Notes: a model not told the origin generated them from the sequence alone. A stretch of DNA of 64,000 bases from TMED14 sp003507115 (GCA_943787925.1 CALSOH010000001.1:682001-746000); one strand, 5' to 3'; positions 16,148-25,591 are shown, counted from the first letter of the stretch. Numbers and translations are program-made.

Positions 16148-17373
16148 AGACTCCAATGTGTTTCAATCCAGCGCACCAAGGATTCCCCCAGCGCTTCTTT
16201 GGACGCCACGGGCCATTCCTCCACGCCGCTGTGCGAAACTAACGCGATTCGGTTGGTTTCCGTATGCATGCCGCCTTGCGGATCGCCTACCTGGTTCAGC
16301 ACGATGAGGTCTGCATGTTTGTCCTGCGCTTTACGCAACGCTTCGGCCTCATTCCATTCCGCTTCCAGGGCAAACCCAATGATGCGTTGGTGGAGCTTGG
16401 AAGGATCTGACTTTTTCGCTTCGCCTAATCGGGCCAATATGTCTGGATTCTCTACCCATTCGGTGGAGGGCATGCCCGCCGCTTTTTTCCGCTTGCCCAC
16501 GTGGCGCTTCGAAGGACGAAAATCTGCCACCGCGGCGGCACAAATACAGAGATCAAAATCAACCTGCATATCCTTCACTGCCGTCCACATTTCTTCCGCA
16601 CTCCGAACAGGATAATAGGTTGCGCCGGGAAGGTCCGGTGTCTGGACATGAGAAGGACCATGGACCCAATGAAGATCGGCCCCTGCCGCGCTGAAGGCCC
16701 TCGCCAGACCATCGCCCATTCGCCCCGAGCTTCCATTCGTTACATAACGAACATCGTCTACGGCTTCCTCCGTGGGTCCTGATGTGAGTAGCACCCTTTT
16801 CCCCTGCCAAAAAGGGCGAGTCCCCAGGGTACGAAGTGCTGCATGAAGAATCGTTTCTGGTTCAGCCATGCGACCGGCACCGGACAGCCCCGAGGCCAAA
16901 GGACCGGCGGGCGAAGGCAAAACATGTTGTCCCCATGCCTTTAGTGTGCCAATGTTTTGTTGCGTCGACGGGTGGGCATACATGTCCAAATCCATCGCGG
17001 GAGCCCAAATAATGGGACATTTGGCACTCAGATAGGTAGCCATGACCAGGTTGTCACATAGGCCTTGAACTGCCTTGGCCAACGTATTCGCAGTGGCCGG
17101 GGCAAGGATGTACACATCCGCCCATTCCGCGTGTGCGACATGATTATTCCACGATGTTTGGCCCGGAAGGCGCTCCACCAAATGATGATGCACGGGTTGA
17201 CCGCTCAGTGCCGCGAGGGTCAGTGGCGTGACGAAATCCTCGGCAGCGGGGGTCATCAAAATGCGAACTTCCGCTTCTTGAGCGCGCAAAAGGCGAACAA
17301 GAAACGGAAGCTTATAGGCGGCAATGCCTCCTGTAATCCCTATCAGAACGTGCTTACCCGCGAGGGAGCTCAT
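16144..17373 (-). CDS. coaBC: Bifunctional phosphopantothenoylcysteine decarboxylase / phosphopantothenate-cysteine ligase
   Basis: The protein catalyses two coenzyme A steps. The N-terminal CoaC flavodoxin-like half (about 1-190) has GITGGIAAYKLP, the catalytic His region NNHVAHAEWAD and WAPAMDLDMYAHP, in which the classic PAMN is PAMD as in other Bacteroidota. The C-terminal CoaB half has LLTSGPTEEAVDDVRYVTN, SGRMGDGLARAF, CICAAAVADFRP and a Lys-rich loop. Total length of 409 residues is normal. The gene overlaps rpoZ upstream and the DUF4835 gene downstream by ATGA, indicating a single operon. Confidence 0.95.
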   Translation of the reverse strand: MSSLAGKHVLIGITGGIAAYKLPFLVRLLRAQEAEVRILMTPAAEDFVTPLTLAALSGQPVHHHLVERLPGQTSWNNHVAHAEWADVYILAPATANTLAKAVQGLCDNLVMATYLSAKCPIIWAPAMDLDMYAHPSTQQNIGTLKAWGQHVLPSPAGPLASGLSGAGRMAEPETILHAALRTLGTRPFWQGKRVLLTSGPTEEAVDDVRYVTNGSSGRMGDGLARAFSAAGADLHWVHGPSHVQTPDLPGATYYPVRSAEEMWTAVKDMQVDFDLCICAAAVADFRPSKRHVGKRKKAAGMPSTEWVENPDILARLGEAKKSDPSKLHQRIIGFALEAEWNEAEALRKAQDKHADLIVLNQVGDPQGGMHTETNRIALVSHSGVEEWPVASKEALGESLVRWIETHWSL

Positions 17374-17705
17374 GCATTAGGGGTCTCCTCAGCGTCTGGG
17401 TAGCGCATGTAAATTTTGCCATCCAACCACTCGTGCACGGCCATAGCGTGGGGCTTGGGCAGCGCCTCGTATTGTTTTGAAAATTCGATTTGCTCACGAT
17501 TCTCGAACACCTCTTCCAAGCTGTCCGTGAAGGTGGTGAACTCTTCTAATTTCTCGTTGATCTCGGCGCGGATGCCTTCATTGATCTGCTCAGCGCGGCG
17601 AGAGATCACAGAAATAGCTTCATAGATATTGCCGGTGCTCTGATCCAATTCGTTGAAATCTAACGTCTTGGTAGTTTTGCTGGCTTGAAGATGGTTCTTG
17701 TCCAT
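17370..17705 (-). CDS. rpoZ: DNA-directed RNA polymerase omega subunit, Bacteroidota type
   Basis: This 111-residue protein matches the Bacteroidota omega family, recognised by TGNIYEAISVISRRAEQIN, LEEFTTFTDSLEEVFENRE and LPKPHAMAVHEWLDGKIYMR. Omega helps assemble beta-prime into RNA polymerase. The gene is preceded by a TAATTTTG box at 17724-17731, with an 18-nt leader, and overlaps coaBC at its stop. The location between bamD and coaBC is standard for the phylum. Confidence 0.88.
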   Translation of the reverse strand: MDKNHLQASKTTKTLDFNELDQSTGNIYEAISVISRRAEQINEGIRAEINEKLEEFTTFTDSLEEVFENREQIEFSKQYEALPKPHAMAVHEWLDGKIYMRYPDAEETPNA

Positions 17706-17728
17706 GGTCTGTAATTAGGAGGGCAAAA

Positions 17729-18520
17729 TTACGATTCTTTTTGCAAAAACGCCTGAATCTTTGAGTAAAAGGCATTGGCCTGACTCAAGTAGGGGGTTTC
17801 GGGGTAGGCATCCATGAATTCCAGGTAGGCCGTTTCCGCTTCTTTATAGCGCTGTGCTTCCTTGTCTTGGATGGAGTTTTCGGCCAACTTAAAAGCGGAT
17901 TCCAATCGCAGCATCAGAGCTTCCTCGCGGTAGGGCGAATCCGGATATTCCGAAAGCATGACGTTCAAGGAGGTCACCGCAGAACTATACAACTGGCGAT
18001 GGTGGTAGCCTTTGGCAATGTCAAACGCTTTCTTCTCGAGGCGTTCGCGCAACTCATCGATGTAGCCGTTGGCTTCGGGGATGTAGGGGCTTCCCTCGTG
18101 GGTGTTGATGAAGAGCTGCAATTCGTCCATAGCCTTGTACGTATAAGCCGGGTCCAAGCTCGATACGGGGGCTTCCAGGTAGAAGCAATACGCCGCCCGG
18201 TACGCGGCCTCTGCGGCAAATTCGTGGTTTGGAAAGGTTTGAGAAAAACGCTTAAAATGGTAGCCCGCCAAGATGTAATCTTTCTGGCAATACAAGGTCT
18301 GCGCGTAATACTTGTACACCTCCTGGGCCCGTGTGGTTCCACGGTAGGCCGACATCAATTCATCGAACAATGGGTAGGCCTTGTTGCATTGATCCGCCTC
18401 ATAATATTCGACCGCTTTGGTGAATTTGAAGGCTGGATCTCCGCTCTTGAGGACTTTTTGGTATTCGCCACAGCCCGCAAGAAGGACGGCCGAAAGAAAT
18501 AGAAAGGCGATGTTTCGCAT
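17729..18520 (-). CDS. bamD: Outer membrane protein assembly factor BamD (lipoprotein)
   Basis: BamD is the TPR lipoprotein of the BAM complex that inserts beta-barrels into the outer membrane. The start at ATG 18520 gives MRNIAFLFLSAVLLAGCGE, a lipoprotein signal with lipobox LAGC, and lies 5 nt after a TACCTTTG box. An in-frame upstream ATG would add 7 residues but would swallow that box. The 263-residue body has five TPR-like repeats (YYEADQCNKAYPLFDELMSA, then FPNHEFAAEAAYRAAYC, YPDSPYREEALML). Confidence 0.93.
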   Translation of the reverse strand: MRNIAFLFLSAVLLAGCGEYQKVLKSGDPAFKFTKAVEYYEADQCNKAYPLFDELMSAYRGTTRAQEVYKYYAQTLYCQKDYILAGYHFKRFSQTFPNHEFAAEAAYRAAYCFYLEAPVSSLDPAYTYKAMDELQLFINTHEGSPYIPEANGYIDELRERLEKKAFDIAKGYHHRQLYSSAVTSLNVMLSEYPDSPYREEALMLRLESAFKLAENSIQDKEAQRYKEAETAYLEFMDAYPETPYLSQANAFYSKIQAFLQKES

Positions 18521-18525
18521 GAAGA

Positions 18526-18533
18526 CAAAGGTA
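18526..18533 (-). promoter_or_regulatory. TACCTTTG -7 box, 5 nt before bamD
   Basis: This is a perfect TAnnTTTG box on the minus strand immediately before ATG 18520. It also sits inside the short gap after the dapA stop, so bamD has its own promoter. Confidence 0.5.
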
Positions 18534-18557
18534 CGTTGCATTGTTGAGGAGGACTAC

Positions 18558-19460
18558 TCAAATACCGGACCGCCGTTGCGCGACATGGGCGGCCATTTTG
18601 GCGTCCAAGGCTTCACTGACGCCCCACAGGGGAAGGCGAACCGCCGGTCCACAAATACCCAAATGGGCGAGGGCGGACTTCACTCCCGCCGGATTTCCTT
18701 CCGCGAAAAGGTCCTGGGTAAAGGTGAAGAGGGCGTAATGTCCTTTTCGCGCAGCCGACATGTTTTGGGCGCGGGCATCTCGAACCATTTGACTAAAGAT
18801 GGCCGGAAACGCCTGGCCCGAGACGGAGATAACCCCCGTCGCACCGCATGCAATCATCGGCATGGTCAGGTTGTCATCGCCCGAGAGCACCTCGAAGCCT
18901 TCTGGAGCCTGATCCAGGATGGCCATGATTTGCTCCATGTGGCCACTCGCCTCTTTGACCGCGACCACATTATGGCAGTCCTGAGCAATGCGCAGCGTGG
19001 TCGAGGCGGTCACGTTGGAGGAGGTGCGGCCCGGGACATTGTAAAGAATGATCGGCAAGGCCGTGGCAGCGGCCACCTGGCAGTAATGTTGGTAAATGCC
19101 CTCTTGACTCGGTTTGTTGTAGTACGGCGAGACGGAAAGGATTCCATCGATGCCGGCGGGGACGGATTTCAAGGCGGCGACCACTTCCCGGGTGTCATTG
19201 CCCCCGACACCCAAGACTACGGGCAATCGGCCCGCATTGACCTCCAAAATACTGTCCACGACCGCGGCTTTTTCCGCGGAGCTCAAGGTGGCTGACTCGC
19301 CCGTGGTTCCCAAGGCCACCAAGAAATCAACACCGCCTGCTATGCAATGCGTTACGAGCGAACGAAGGCCGGCATAGTCAACATGGCCCGCAGCGTCAAA
19401 GGGGGTCACCAAGGCAACACCCGTGCCTTGAAAGGGATTGTGGCGGGGAGAGTTTTTCAT
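18558..19460 (-). CDS. dapA: 4-hydroxy-tetrahydrodipicolinate synthase
   Basis: DapA condenses pyruvate with aspartate semialdehyde in the lysine and diaminopimelate pathway. The 300-residue TIM-barrel protein has FLVALGTTGESATLS, the catalytic Tyr in SVSPYYNKPSQEG, ILYNVPGRTSSNV, and the Schiff-base lysine in VVAVKEASGHMEQ. Start ATG 19460 overlaps the stop of the DUF6913 gene as ATGA. It follows ligA-DUF6913 in the order common to Bacteroidota. Confidence 0.95.
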   Translation of the reverse strand: MKNSPRHNPFQGTGVALVTPFDAAGHVDYAGLRSLVTHCIAGGVDFLVALGTTGESATLSSAEKAAVVDSILEVNAGRLPVVLGVGGNDTREVVAALKSVPAGIDGILSVSPYYNKPSQEGIYQHYCQVAAATALPIILYNVPGRTSSNVTASTTLRIAQDCHNVVAVKEASGHMEQIMAILDQAPEGFEVLSGDDNLTMPMIACGATGVISVSGQAFPAIFSQMVRDARAQNMSAARKGHYALFTFTQDLFAEGNPAGVKSALAHLGICGPAVRLPLWGVSEALDAKMAAHVAQRRSGI

Positions 19461-19996
19461 GAAGAAGGGGCAATTTTGGTCAGCCAGGCGCCGAGTGAAT
19501 CCAAATACGTCAAATAGTCATTGCCTTCAGGCAGCATGCAAAGGTCATAAAAGTCTTGGTTCCCTGCACCCCCAATTCGAATACCTGCGGGACTTCGGCT
19601 GGCCAATTCATCCAATGGAGTTCCGGGGCTGCGATGCAAGCAGATCAGGACATCAAATTCCGTCTGCATAAATTCGAGTGCATTGCCACTCTCGGGCTGG
19701 CCCCTCCACGTAAAGTCGTCAATGAAAATGAGCTGTCGGCCATTGTATAACACATTTTTGGGGCGCATCTGACCGGTCCACCCACACAGGGTGACAGCCC
19801 GTCGATCCGTTTTTAGATGGGCAACTACCGCCCGGAGGGCTTCTAAATCGGCCCGGTGGGCATGGGCATCAAAAAGGATTCCAATGCGTCGCGACTGCGC
19901 CCACCCTTTCCAGGGGAGGTGCACCACGCTGCGTTGCGATGCCTTATTCCATTGCCGAGCTCGATAGCCGGCACTTATTCGGTAGAGCCAATCCAT
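19457..19996 (-). CDS. DUF6913 family protein
   Basis: This is a 179-residue soluble protein. RRIGILFDAHAHRADLEAL and WTGQMRPKNVLYNGRQL suggest an alpha/beta fold. FMQTEFDVLICLHRSPGTPL and AGNQDFYDLCM are typical of this Bacteroidota family. It overlaps ligA upstream by 22 bp and dapA downstream by 4 bp. Function is unknown. The tight coupling to DNA ligase and DapA is phylum-wide and by itself does not reveal a role. Confidence 0.75.
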   Translation of the reverse strand: MDWLYRISAGYRARQWNKASQRSVVHLPWKGWAQSRRIGILFDAHAHRADLEALRAVVAHLKTDRRAVTLCGWTGQMRPKNVLYNGRQLIFIDDFTWRGQPESGNALEFMQTEFDVLICLHRSPGTPLDELASRSPAGIRIGGAGNQDFYDLCMLPEGNDYLTYLDSLGAWLTKIAPSS

Positions 19997-21981
19997 GTTC
20001 TAAATTCTTCTTCGGTGAGCCAAGTTACGCCGAGGGCTTCGGCCTTGGTGCGCTTGCTCGGCCCCACCCCTTCTCCCGCCAAAAGAAAGTCGGTTTTTCC
20101 GCTGACAGAACTCGCAATACGTCCTCCATTTTGTTCGACCGCCGTCTTAATTCCATCGCGGGTAAAGTGCGTGAAAACACCACTAATGACAAAGGTTTTG
20201 CCCCCCAGAATGTCCGAAGCGCCCTCCGCGGCCTGGTAGGTCATTTGCAGTCCATGGGCCCGAAGACGTTCGACTTCCTGAAGGTGGGCGAGATCGGCGA
20301 AGAAGTCCTCCACGCTGGCCGCAATCATAGGGCCGATGTCGCCCACATTTTCAAGGACCTCTGGGGTAGCTCTGGACAGTGTTTCAATACTACCAAAGTG
20401 CTTCGCCAGCTTCTTGGCGACCGTTTCCCCCACGTGGCGAATTCCCAGGGCAAAGAGGACTCGCTCGAAGGGCACTGCTTTGGATGCCCTGAGGCCGTCC
20501 AAGGCATTTTGAATGGACTTGTCTTTGAATTTATCCAGGCGTGCCCAGTGCTCCCAACCCAGGTCGTACAAGTCGGCGGGAGATTGTACCAAGCCCATGT
20601 CGACAAGTTGATCCACCGTTTCGGTCCCAATCCCTTCTATGTCCATGGCCTTTCGGTGGACGAAGTGCTCCAAACGACCCTTGATCTGAGGCGCACAGCC
20701 GTCCGTGTTCGGGCAGAAATGTTGCGCCTCTCCCTCCCTGCGCTGCAGGGTGCTTCCGCAATCAGGGCAATGACTCAAAAAGACGATGGACTGGGCATCC
20801 GCCGGTCGTTTGGACCGATCCACTTCCGTGATTTTCGGAATAATCTCTCCGCCTTTTTCAACCGAAACCATATCGCCCAGATGGAGATCCAGCTTGGCAA
20901 TTTGGTCGGCGTTGTGGATGGACGCCCGCTTCACTACCGTTCCAGACAACCATACGGGCTCCAGCACGGCGACCGGGGTGATCGCACCCGTCCTGCCCAC
21001 TTGATACACGACGTCGAGCAGGGGGGTCAGGGCTTTCTCCGCGTTAAACTTGTAGGCCATGGCCCATCGCGGGGATTTGGCCGTACTGCCCAAGCGCTGT
21101 TGAAGGGCGGTGGATTCAATTTTGATCACGGCCCCATCGATAGCAAAGGGCAAGTGCTGCCGCTCTATGTCCCAATGTGATAGAAAATGGTGTATTTCGG
21201 TCACGTTGGCACAACTCTCCACCCAGCGATCTGAGCGAGAAGGCGTCGGAAATCCCCATCCCCGGATAGCCTCCAAGGCTTCTCGATGGCTCGAGAACTG
21301 TCGATCCTCCGAGTACACGGAATAGATGAATGCGGATAATCCCCTTCGGGCAACTTCCGCCGAGTCTTGCATTTTTAACGTGCCGCTGGCCGCATTGCGC
21401 GGGTTGGCAAAGGTGTCCTGCCCAGCGGCCTCGCGGCGCGCATTCAGGGCTTCAAATTTTTCAAAGGTGTAGACCACTTCTCCACGGACCTCAAGTTCTT
21501 GGGGGGCGTCCAGGGGCAAGGTGAGCGGAATGGACGAGATGGTCCGGATATTCACGGATACATCATCGCCTTTTTCTCCATCACCCCGGGTGAGAGCACG
21601 CACTAACTGGCGATTTTCGTACCACAAGGAAATGGCGACCCCATCGTACTTGAGTTCGGCACTCCAGGTGACGGGTTCCCCAGCGCTGGCCTCCGCACGC
21701 TCGACAAATTCCGCCAGCTCTTCCGCGCTGTACGAATTGCTCAGACTCAGCATCGGGCGTTTATGCGCTATGGCATCAAAGGACTTCACCACGGTCCCTC
21801 CTACCCGCTGGGTGGGACTATTTGGGTCAAAAGCCTCCGGAAACAGGGCCTCTAAATCCTGCAATTCGCGAAGCAGTGCGTCAAAGCCCGCATCCGAAAT
21901 ACTCGGAGCATCCTCTACGTAATAGCGTCGGTTGTGTTCATGCAGTTCAGCACGTAGCGTCTGGATCCGTTCAAGGCTCAT
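19975..21981 (-). CDS. ligA: NAD-dependent DNA ligase
   Basis: The ligase seals nicks in replication and repair using NAD+. The 668-residue protein has all domains in order. Domain Ia is at the N-terminus (ELHEHNRRYYVEDAP), adenylation follows with nucleophilic Lys111 in ELKYDGVA, and the OB fold comes next. A four-cysteine zinc finger (CPDCGSTLQRR and FCPNTDGC) precedes a helix-hairpin-helix region, and a BRCT domain ends it (LGGKTFVISGVFTHFTRDGI). Length is normal for the family. Confidence 0.96.
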   Translation of the reverse strand: MSLERIQTLRAELHEHNRRYYVEDAPSISDAGFDALLRELQDLEALFPEAFDPNSPTQRVGGTVVKSFDAIAHKRPMLSLSNSYSAEELAEFVERAEASAGEPVTWSAELKYDGVAISLWYENRQLVRALTRGDGEKGDDVSVNIRTISSIPLTLPLDAPQELEVRGEVVYTFEKFEALNARREAAGQDTFANPRNAASGTLKMQDSAEVARRGLSAFIYSVYSEDRQFSSHREALEAIRGWGFPTPSRSDRWVESCANVTEIHHFLSHWDIERQHLPFAIDGAVIKIESTALQQRLGSTAKSPRWAMAYKFNAEKALTPLLDVVYQVGRTGAITPVAVLEPVWLSGTVVKRASIHNADQIAKLDLHLGDMVSVEKGGEIIPKITEVDRSKRPADAQSIVFLSHCPDCGSTLQRREGEAQHFCPNTDGCAPQIKGRLEHFVHRKAMDIEGIGTETVDQLVDMGLVQSPADLYDLGWEHWARLDKFKDKSIQNALDGLRASKAVPFERVLFALGIRHVGETVAKKLAKHFGSIETLSRATPEVLENVGDIGPMIAASVEDFFADLAHLQEVERLRAHGLQMTYQAAEGASDILGGKTFVISGVFTHFTRDGIKTAVEQNGGRIASSVSGKTDFLLAGEGVGPSKRTKAEALGVTWLTEEEFRTWIGSTE

Positions 21982-22001
21982 AGGTCAAAAATAGGGTCTG
22001 C

Positions 22002-22853
22002 TCAGAGCTTCTGGGCGGAAATAAAGCGTTCTTTTCCACAAAAATCTCGATGGATTTGAACATCCTTCCAATTCGAAGGGTAGGCGAAGAGTTTGGCCGT
22101 AGACTGGGCATGGTCTGCATGACATTCTAACCACAGGCTGCCTCCCGACCGAAGCTGATAGCTCGCCCATACCTGAAGGCGGCGATAAAAAAATAGGACA
22201 TCCTCTGCGGGAGAGAAGAGAGCCAGCGAGGGCTCATAGTCGCGTACACTCGCATCCAAGGTGCACTCTTCGTCGGGATGAATGTAGGGCGGATTGGATA
22301 CTAAAATATCCCAGGCCTCTGCGGGTCCCGAAGGGGGATCGCTCAATGAGGCATTCCGCCAAGCGATATCGAGCCCCGTGGTCTGTCCGTTCCTTCGCGC
22401 CAAGGATAAGGCCTCCTCACTGACGTCCCACCCTGCCACATGCCAAAGAGAACGCGCATGTTTCATCCCTAGCGCTAAGCATCCACTCCCCGTAGACCAA
22501 TCCAGAGCTTGCAGGGCGGCATCCTCGGGGTGCTGAGCAAGGAGCATCCCCAGGAGTTCTTCGGTTTCAGGCCGTGGAATCAGGGCTCGATGGTCAATGC
22601 TCACCTGAAGGCCTGCAAAGTCCACGAAGCCGACGATGTGTGCCCAAGGTTCATGCGCTGCCAAGCGACGAAGGACCTCGAGGTGGTTTTCCACATGGGG
22701 TAGGGCTTCCAGGGGATTCTCAAGTGCATAAGCCAAGCGGCTCTCCCCAACCCATTCAGTCCAGCGTGCCCACAAGGCCCTCACCTCTTCTGGGGGCACT
22801 CCCGCGGACTGCAGGGTCAGTTGGAAATGGGATTGGAAGGCCGCACGGGTCAT
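22002..22853 (-). CDS. prmC: Peptide chain release factor N5-glutamine methyltransferase
   Basis: PrmC methylates the Gln of the GGQ motif in release factors. The start at ATG 22853 yields MTRAAFQSHFQL, giving 283 residues, and lies 4 nt after a TACCTTTA box; a longer in-frame form would run through the divergent promoter. Motifs are VSIDHRALIPRPETEELLG, the SAM-binding LDWSTGSGCLALGMK (here STGSG instead of GTGSG) and the substrate motif LVSNPPYIHPDE. It is divergent from ribD. Confidence 0.9.
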   Translation of the reverse strand: MTRAAFQSHFQLTLQSAGVPPEEVRALWARWTEWVGESRLAYALENPLEALPHVENHLEVLRRLAAHEPWAHIVGFVDFAGLQVSIDHRALIPRPETEELLGMLLAQHPEDAALQALDWSTGSGCLALGMKHARSLWHVAGWDVSEEALSLARRNGQTTGLDIAWRNASLSDPPSGPAEAWDILVSNPPYIHPDEECTLDASVRDYEPSLALFSPAEDVLFFYRRLQVWASYQLRSGGSLWLECHADHAQSTAKLFAYPSNWKDVQIHRDFCGKERFISAQKL

Positions 22854-22857
22854 TCGA

Positions 22858-22865
22858 TAAAGGTA
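22858..22865 (-). promoter_or_regulatory. TACCTTTA -7 box for prmC
   Basis: On the minus strand this box stands 4 nt before ATG 22853. It differs from TACCTTTG in the last base only. It lies back to back with the ribD box. Confidence 0.4.
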
Positions 22866-22871
22866 GGGATG

Positions 22872-22879
22872 TACCTTCG
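22872..22879 (+). promoter_or_regulatory. TACCTTCG -7 box for ribD
   Basis: This box lies 4 nt before ATG 22884. The same octamer and spacing occur before mnmE. Only 6 bp separate it from the prmC box on the other strand. Confidence 0.45.
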
Positions 22880-22883
22880 CAGC

Positions 22884-23915
22884 ATGACACATTCAGAAGG
22901 GATTTTACGCTGTTTAGCGCTCGCTCAAAAAGCCGGCGGATATGTTCACCCCAACCCGTGGGTGGGTGCGCTGATTGTGCATGAAGGGCGTGTTCTCGGA
23001 GAAGGTTATCATCACAAGGCAGGCCAAGCCCACGCCGAGGTGGAAGCCCTGCGCGCCCTAGCTCCGGAAGACCGCGCCCTTCTTCCGCACGCGACGATGT
23101 ACGTGAATTTGGAGCCCTGTGCTCACCGGGGGAAAACACCTCCCTGTGCGGATGCTCTCGTGGAGGCGGGCATTGGCGAGGTGGTCGTCGGCACCGAAGA
23201 CCCCAATCCCCTAGTGAGCGGCCAAGGCATTGCCCGCCTGCGCGAGGCAGGAATACACGTGACCGTCGGCATCGAGGAGGCCGCATGCCGCTGGCTAAAC
23301 CGTCGATTCTTCCATGCCATCACCACCGGGATGCCCTATCTCGTGCTCAAATGGGCCGAGAGCGCCGATGGCTTTATCGATGGGATTCGGAGCATCGAAC
23401 ATCCAGGTCCCTACCGGATTTCCAATGAAGCGTCGCGTACATATGTCCATCAGTGGCGGAGTGAAGAGGCCGGCATTCTCGTGGGTTGGGGCACCTATGT
23501 GGCCGATGAACCCGCATTGACCGTCCGGGAAGTGTCCGGTGCCCAACCACAGCGCATTCTTTGGTCGACGCGAGGAACCTGGGATGTCGAGGAAGGTTGG
23601 AAAATTTGGGCCGCCAAACGGCACCCCAAACCCTGGGAAGCCTTTCAGCGCTTCGCCCGTGAAAGTGGTCTGCGGAGCATTTTTATCGAAGGGGGCGCCG
23701 CCACCCTACAAAGTCTTTTAGATCACGGCCTTTGGAACGAGGTGCGCATCCTACGTAGCCCCATCGAACTGGGCCGCGGGGTTCCCGCCCCAAAGATGCC
23801 TGCATCCGCCATTTTAAGTCGGGCAGAAAACCGCCCTGAGGGAATTCAACCTCTTCCCGACGCCATTGGGGACAATGCGGTGGATGTTTATCTCCCGTCT
23901 ATCTTAGAGTCATGA
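22884..23915 (+). CDS. ribD: Bifunctional riboflavin deaminase/reductase RibD
   Basis: RibD performs the second and third steps of riboflavin synthesis. ATG 22884 was chosen for its promoter spacing and because it gives the canonical start before the deaminase domain. The 343-residue protein has zinc ligands His50 in QAHAEVEALR and Cys79/Cys88 in NLEPCAHRGKTPPCADAL. The C-terminal reductase half has LKWAESADGFIDG and IFIEGGAATLQSLL. The end overlaps the next start (ATGA). No other rib genes are nearby. Confidence 0.94.
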   Translation: MTHSEGILRCLALAQKAGGYVHPNPWVGALIVHEGRVLGEGYHHKAGQAHAEVEALRALAPEDRALLPHATMYVNLEPCAHRGKTPPCADALVEAGIGEVVVGTEDPNPLVSGQGIARLREAGIHVTVGIEEAACRWLNRRFFHAITTGMPYLVLKWAESADGFIDGIRSIEHPGPYRISNEASRTYVHQWRSEEAGILVGWGTYVADEPALTVREVSGAQPQRILWSTRGTWDVEEGWKIWAAKRHPKPWEAFQRFARESGLRSIFIEGGAATLQSLLDHGLWNEVRILRSPIELGRGVPAPKMPASAILSRAENRPEGIQPLPDAIGDNAVDVYLPSILES

Positions 23916-25585
23916 AGCGTTTTTTCGGAACCCTAGTGTGCCTCGGGTGGACTTTTGCCCTCTGGGGCCAAGGCTATGACTTGCCTCAAAAACAACGTTT
24001 TCCGCGCGTCCAACTCTCCAGTGTGGAGGCCACGGAAGCATTTTCATGGTGGAGTTTGGAGCATACCTATCCGAGAGAAATCCGCTGGACGCATCAGGCA
24101 AGTACAGAGAGTCCTGGTGGCTGGCACCACCGCTATCAGGCAGAATTTGGTGGCCTTCCCTTGCACGGAGCCGAGCTGGTTCTTTTTGTGGACCATGCCC
24201 ACCGGCTTCGAGGTGCTCAATGGGCCGATTTTCTCACTCTTCCGGCCACCCTTCCGCCGAGTCATGCCGATGCCGCCCTTTGGCAGGACGGCGTATGGAA
24301 CTGGATTACCTGGGAGGATCACGAAGCCGCCCATCCGAGAACTTGGGAACGCTATGCCCGACACGCCCTGACCGGAGACATAATTCAACAGCGAGATATG
24401 CTTCTGCATGCCACGGATAGCATTGGGCGGGCCTTGGTTTTTCGACCTGACCCCTTGGTCCGTGCCGGGGTAGTTTATGGCGGTGCCTACATTGATGACA
24501 ACGACCAGAATACCGCTGTACTCGATCCACTTCGAGATACCGTGGCCGTGGGACTCACCTATTTCAATGGTCTGTTTACCCTGAGTAATTCCGCTGCGGT
24601 GATTCAAGAATTCGATGCACCATCGGTATCCATTCCTATGCAGGCCAATGCGGATTTCTTTTTCTCCCGCGCAGCACCCGGGTTTGAAATGACCAATGCC
24701 CTCTATCACATTGAGCGCATCCGATTGCGCCTGGACAGTTTAGGGTTTGGAAGCCTCATGACCTATGCCATTCCGATAGATGTCAATGCCTTTAATGGGT
24801 TGGACAATTCTGCCTTTGATCGGGCAACGAACCCTCCCCGATTGCTTTTCGGCGAAGGGGGCGTGGACGATGCAGAGGATTCGGATGTTATTGCCCATGA
24901 ATATGGTCATGCGTTGATTCATGCTGCGGCGCCCAATACCGTGAACGGGACCGAGCGTGAATGCATGGAGGAGGCGCTCTGTGACTATTTTGCGATGAGC
25001 CATTCGTTTCGTTGGGATAATTGGCGCTACCCATTCATCTTCAACTGGGACGGTCACAATCCTTTCTGGAGCGGTCGCATGGGCCTGAGTAGTAAGGACT
25101 ACAGCCAGCTTACTTTTTCCAGCATTTACAGTCATACAGATGTATTTGCGGACCCTTTGGGCGTGACCATGGCGTTAATCGGGCCGAATGCTATGGACCG
25201 AATCGTCCTCGAATCCCTGTACAACTTCACCTCCTTTATGACCATGCCGCAAGCCGCCAACTGGATGTTGATGGCTGACACCGTGTTGAACAGCGCCCAA
25301 AACGCCTCGCTACTGCATTTGAATTTTGCCGCCCGAAATATCCTCAGTCCTCAAGTGGGTCAGCAGGAAGACTCACAGAAAGGTTCGATGGCTAGAGATC
25401 GATATTGTACCCAAGACCAAGCATGGGATTTCACGGATGTGGGTGGAAGTGCTTGGGCCATGGATGGGCGTGTCGCCCGCACATGGACAGCGGGGGAAGC
25501 CGTGTATGGCTGGGAGTTGCCGGAAGGGGCCTACCTCATCTCCCGTCTGGATGGCACAACCTTTATGCTGTTCCTACATCCTTAA
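23912..25585 (+). CDS. Secreted gluzincin-type metallopeptidase (thermolysin/fungalysin-like)
   Basis: This 557-residue protein starts with a signal peptide (FGTLVCLGWTFALWGQ). An N-terminal propeptide-like region (about 30-150) is followed by a catalytic domain with HEYGHALIH (His329, Glu330, His333). A downstream EEALCDYF supplies the third zinc ligand (Glu354 or Glu353), as in families M4 and M36. The end, WELPEGAYLISRLDGTTFML, resembles a shortened type IX secretion C-terminal domain, but this is only an impression. Translation is coupled to ribD by an ATGA overlap, an unusual partner for a protease. Confidence 0.8.
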   Translation: MKRFFGTLVCLGWTFALWGQGYDLPQKQRFPRVQLSSVEATEAFSWWSLEHTYPREIRWTHQASTESPGGWHHRYQAEFGGLPLHGAELVLFVDHAHRLRGAQWADFLTLPATLPPSHADAALWQDGVWNWITWEDHEAAHPRTWERYARHALTGDIIQQRDMLLHATDSIGRALVFRPDPLVRAGVVYGGAYIDDNDQNTAVLDPLRDTVAVGLTYFNGLFTLSNSAAVIQEFDAPSVSIPMQANADFFFSRAAPGFEMTNALYHIERIRLRLDSLGFGSLMTYAIPIDVNAFNGLDNSAFDRATNPPRLLFGEGGVDDAEDSDVIAHEYGHALIHAAAPNTVNGTERECMEEALCDYFAMSHSFRWDNWRYPFIFNWDGHNPFWSGRMGLSSKDYSQLTFSSIYSHTDVFADPLGVTMALIGPNAMDRIVLESLYNFTSFMTMPQAANWMLMADTVLNSAQNASLLHLNFAARNILSPQVGQQEDSQKGSMARDRYCTQDQAWDFTDVGGSAWAMDGRVARTWTAGEAVYGWELPEGAYLISRLDGTTFMLFLHP

Positions 25586-25591
25586 ACGCGA

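Noticed and set aside
19939..21180. Plus-strand open frame of over 400 codons opposite ligA
   Set aside because: It mirrors the ligA coding sequence; ligA domains are complete and the antisense product has no domain.
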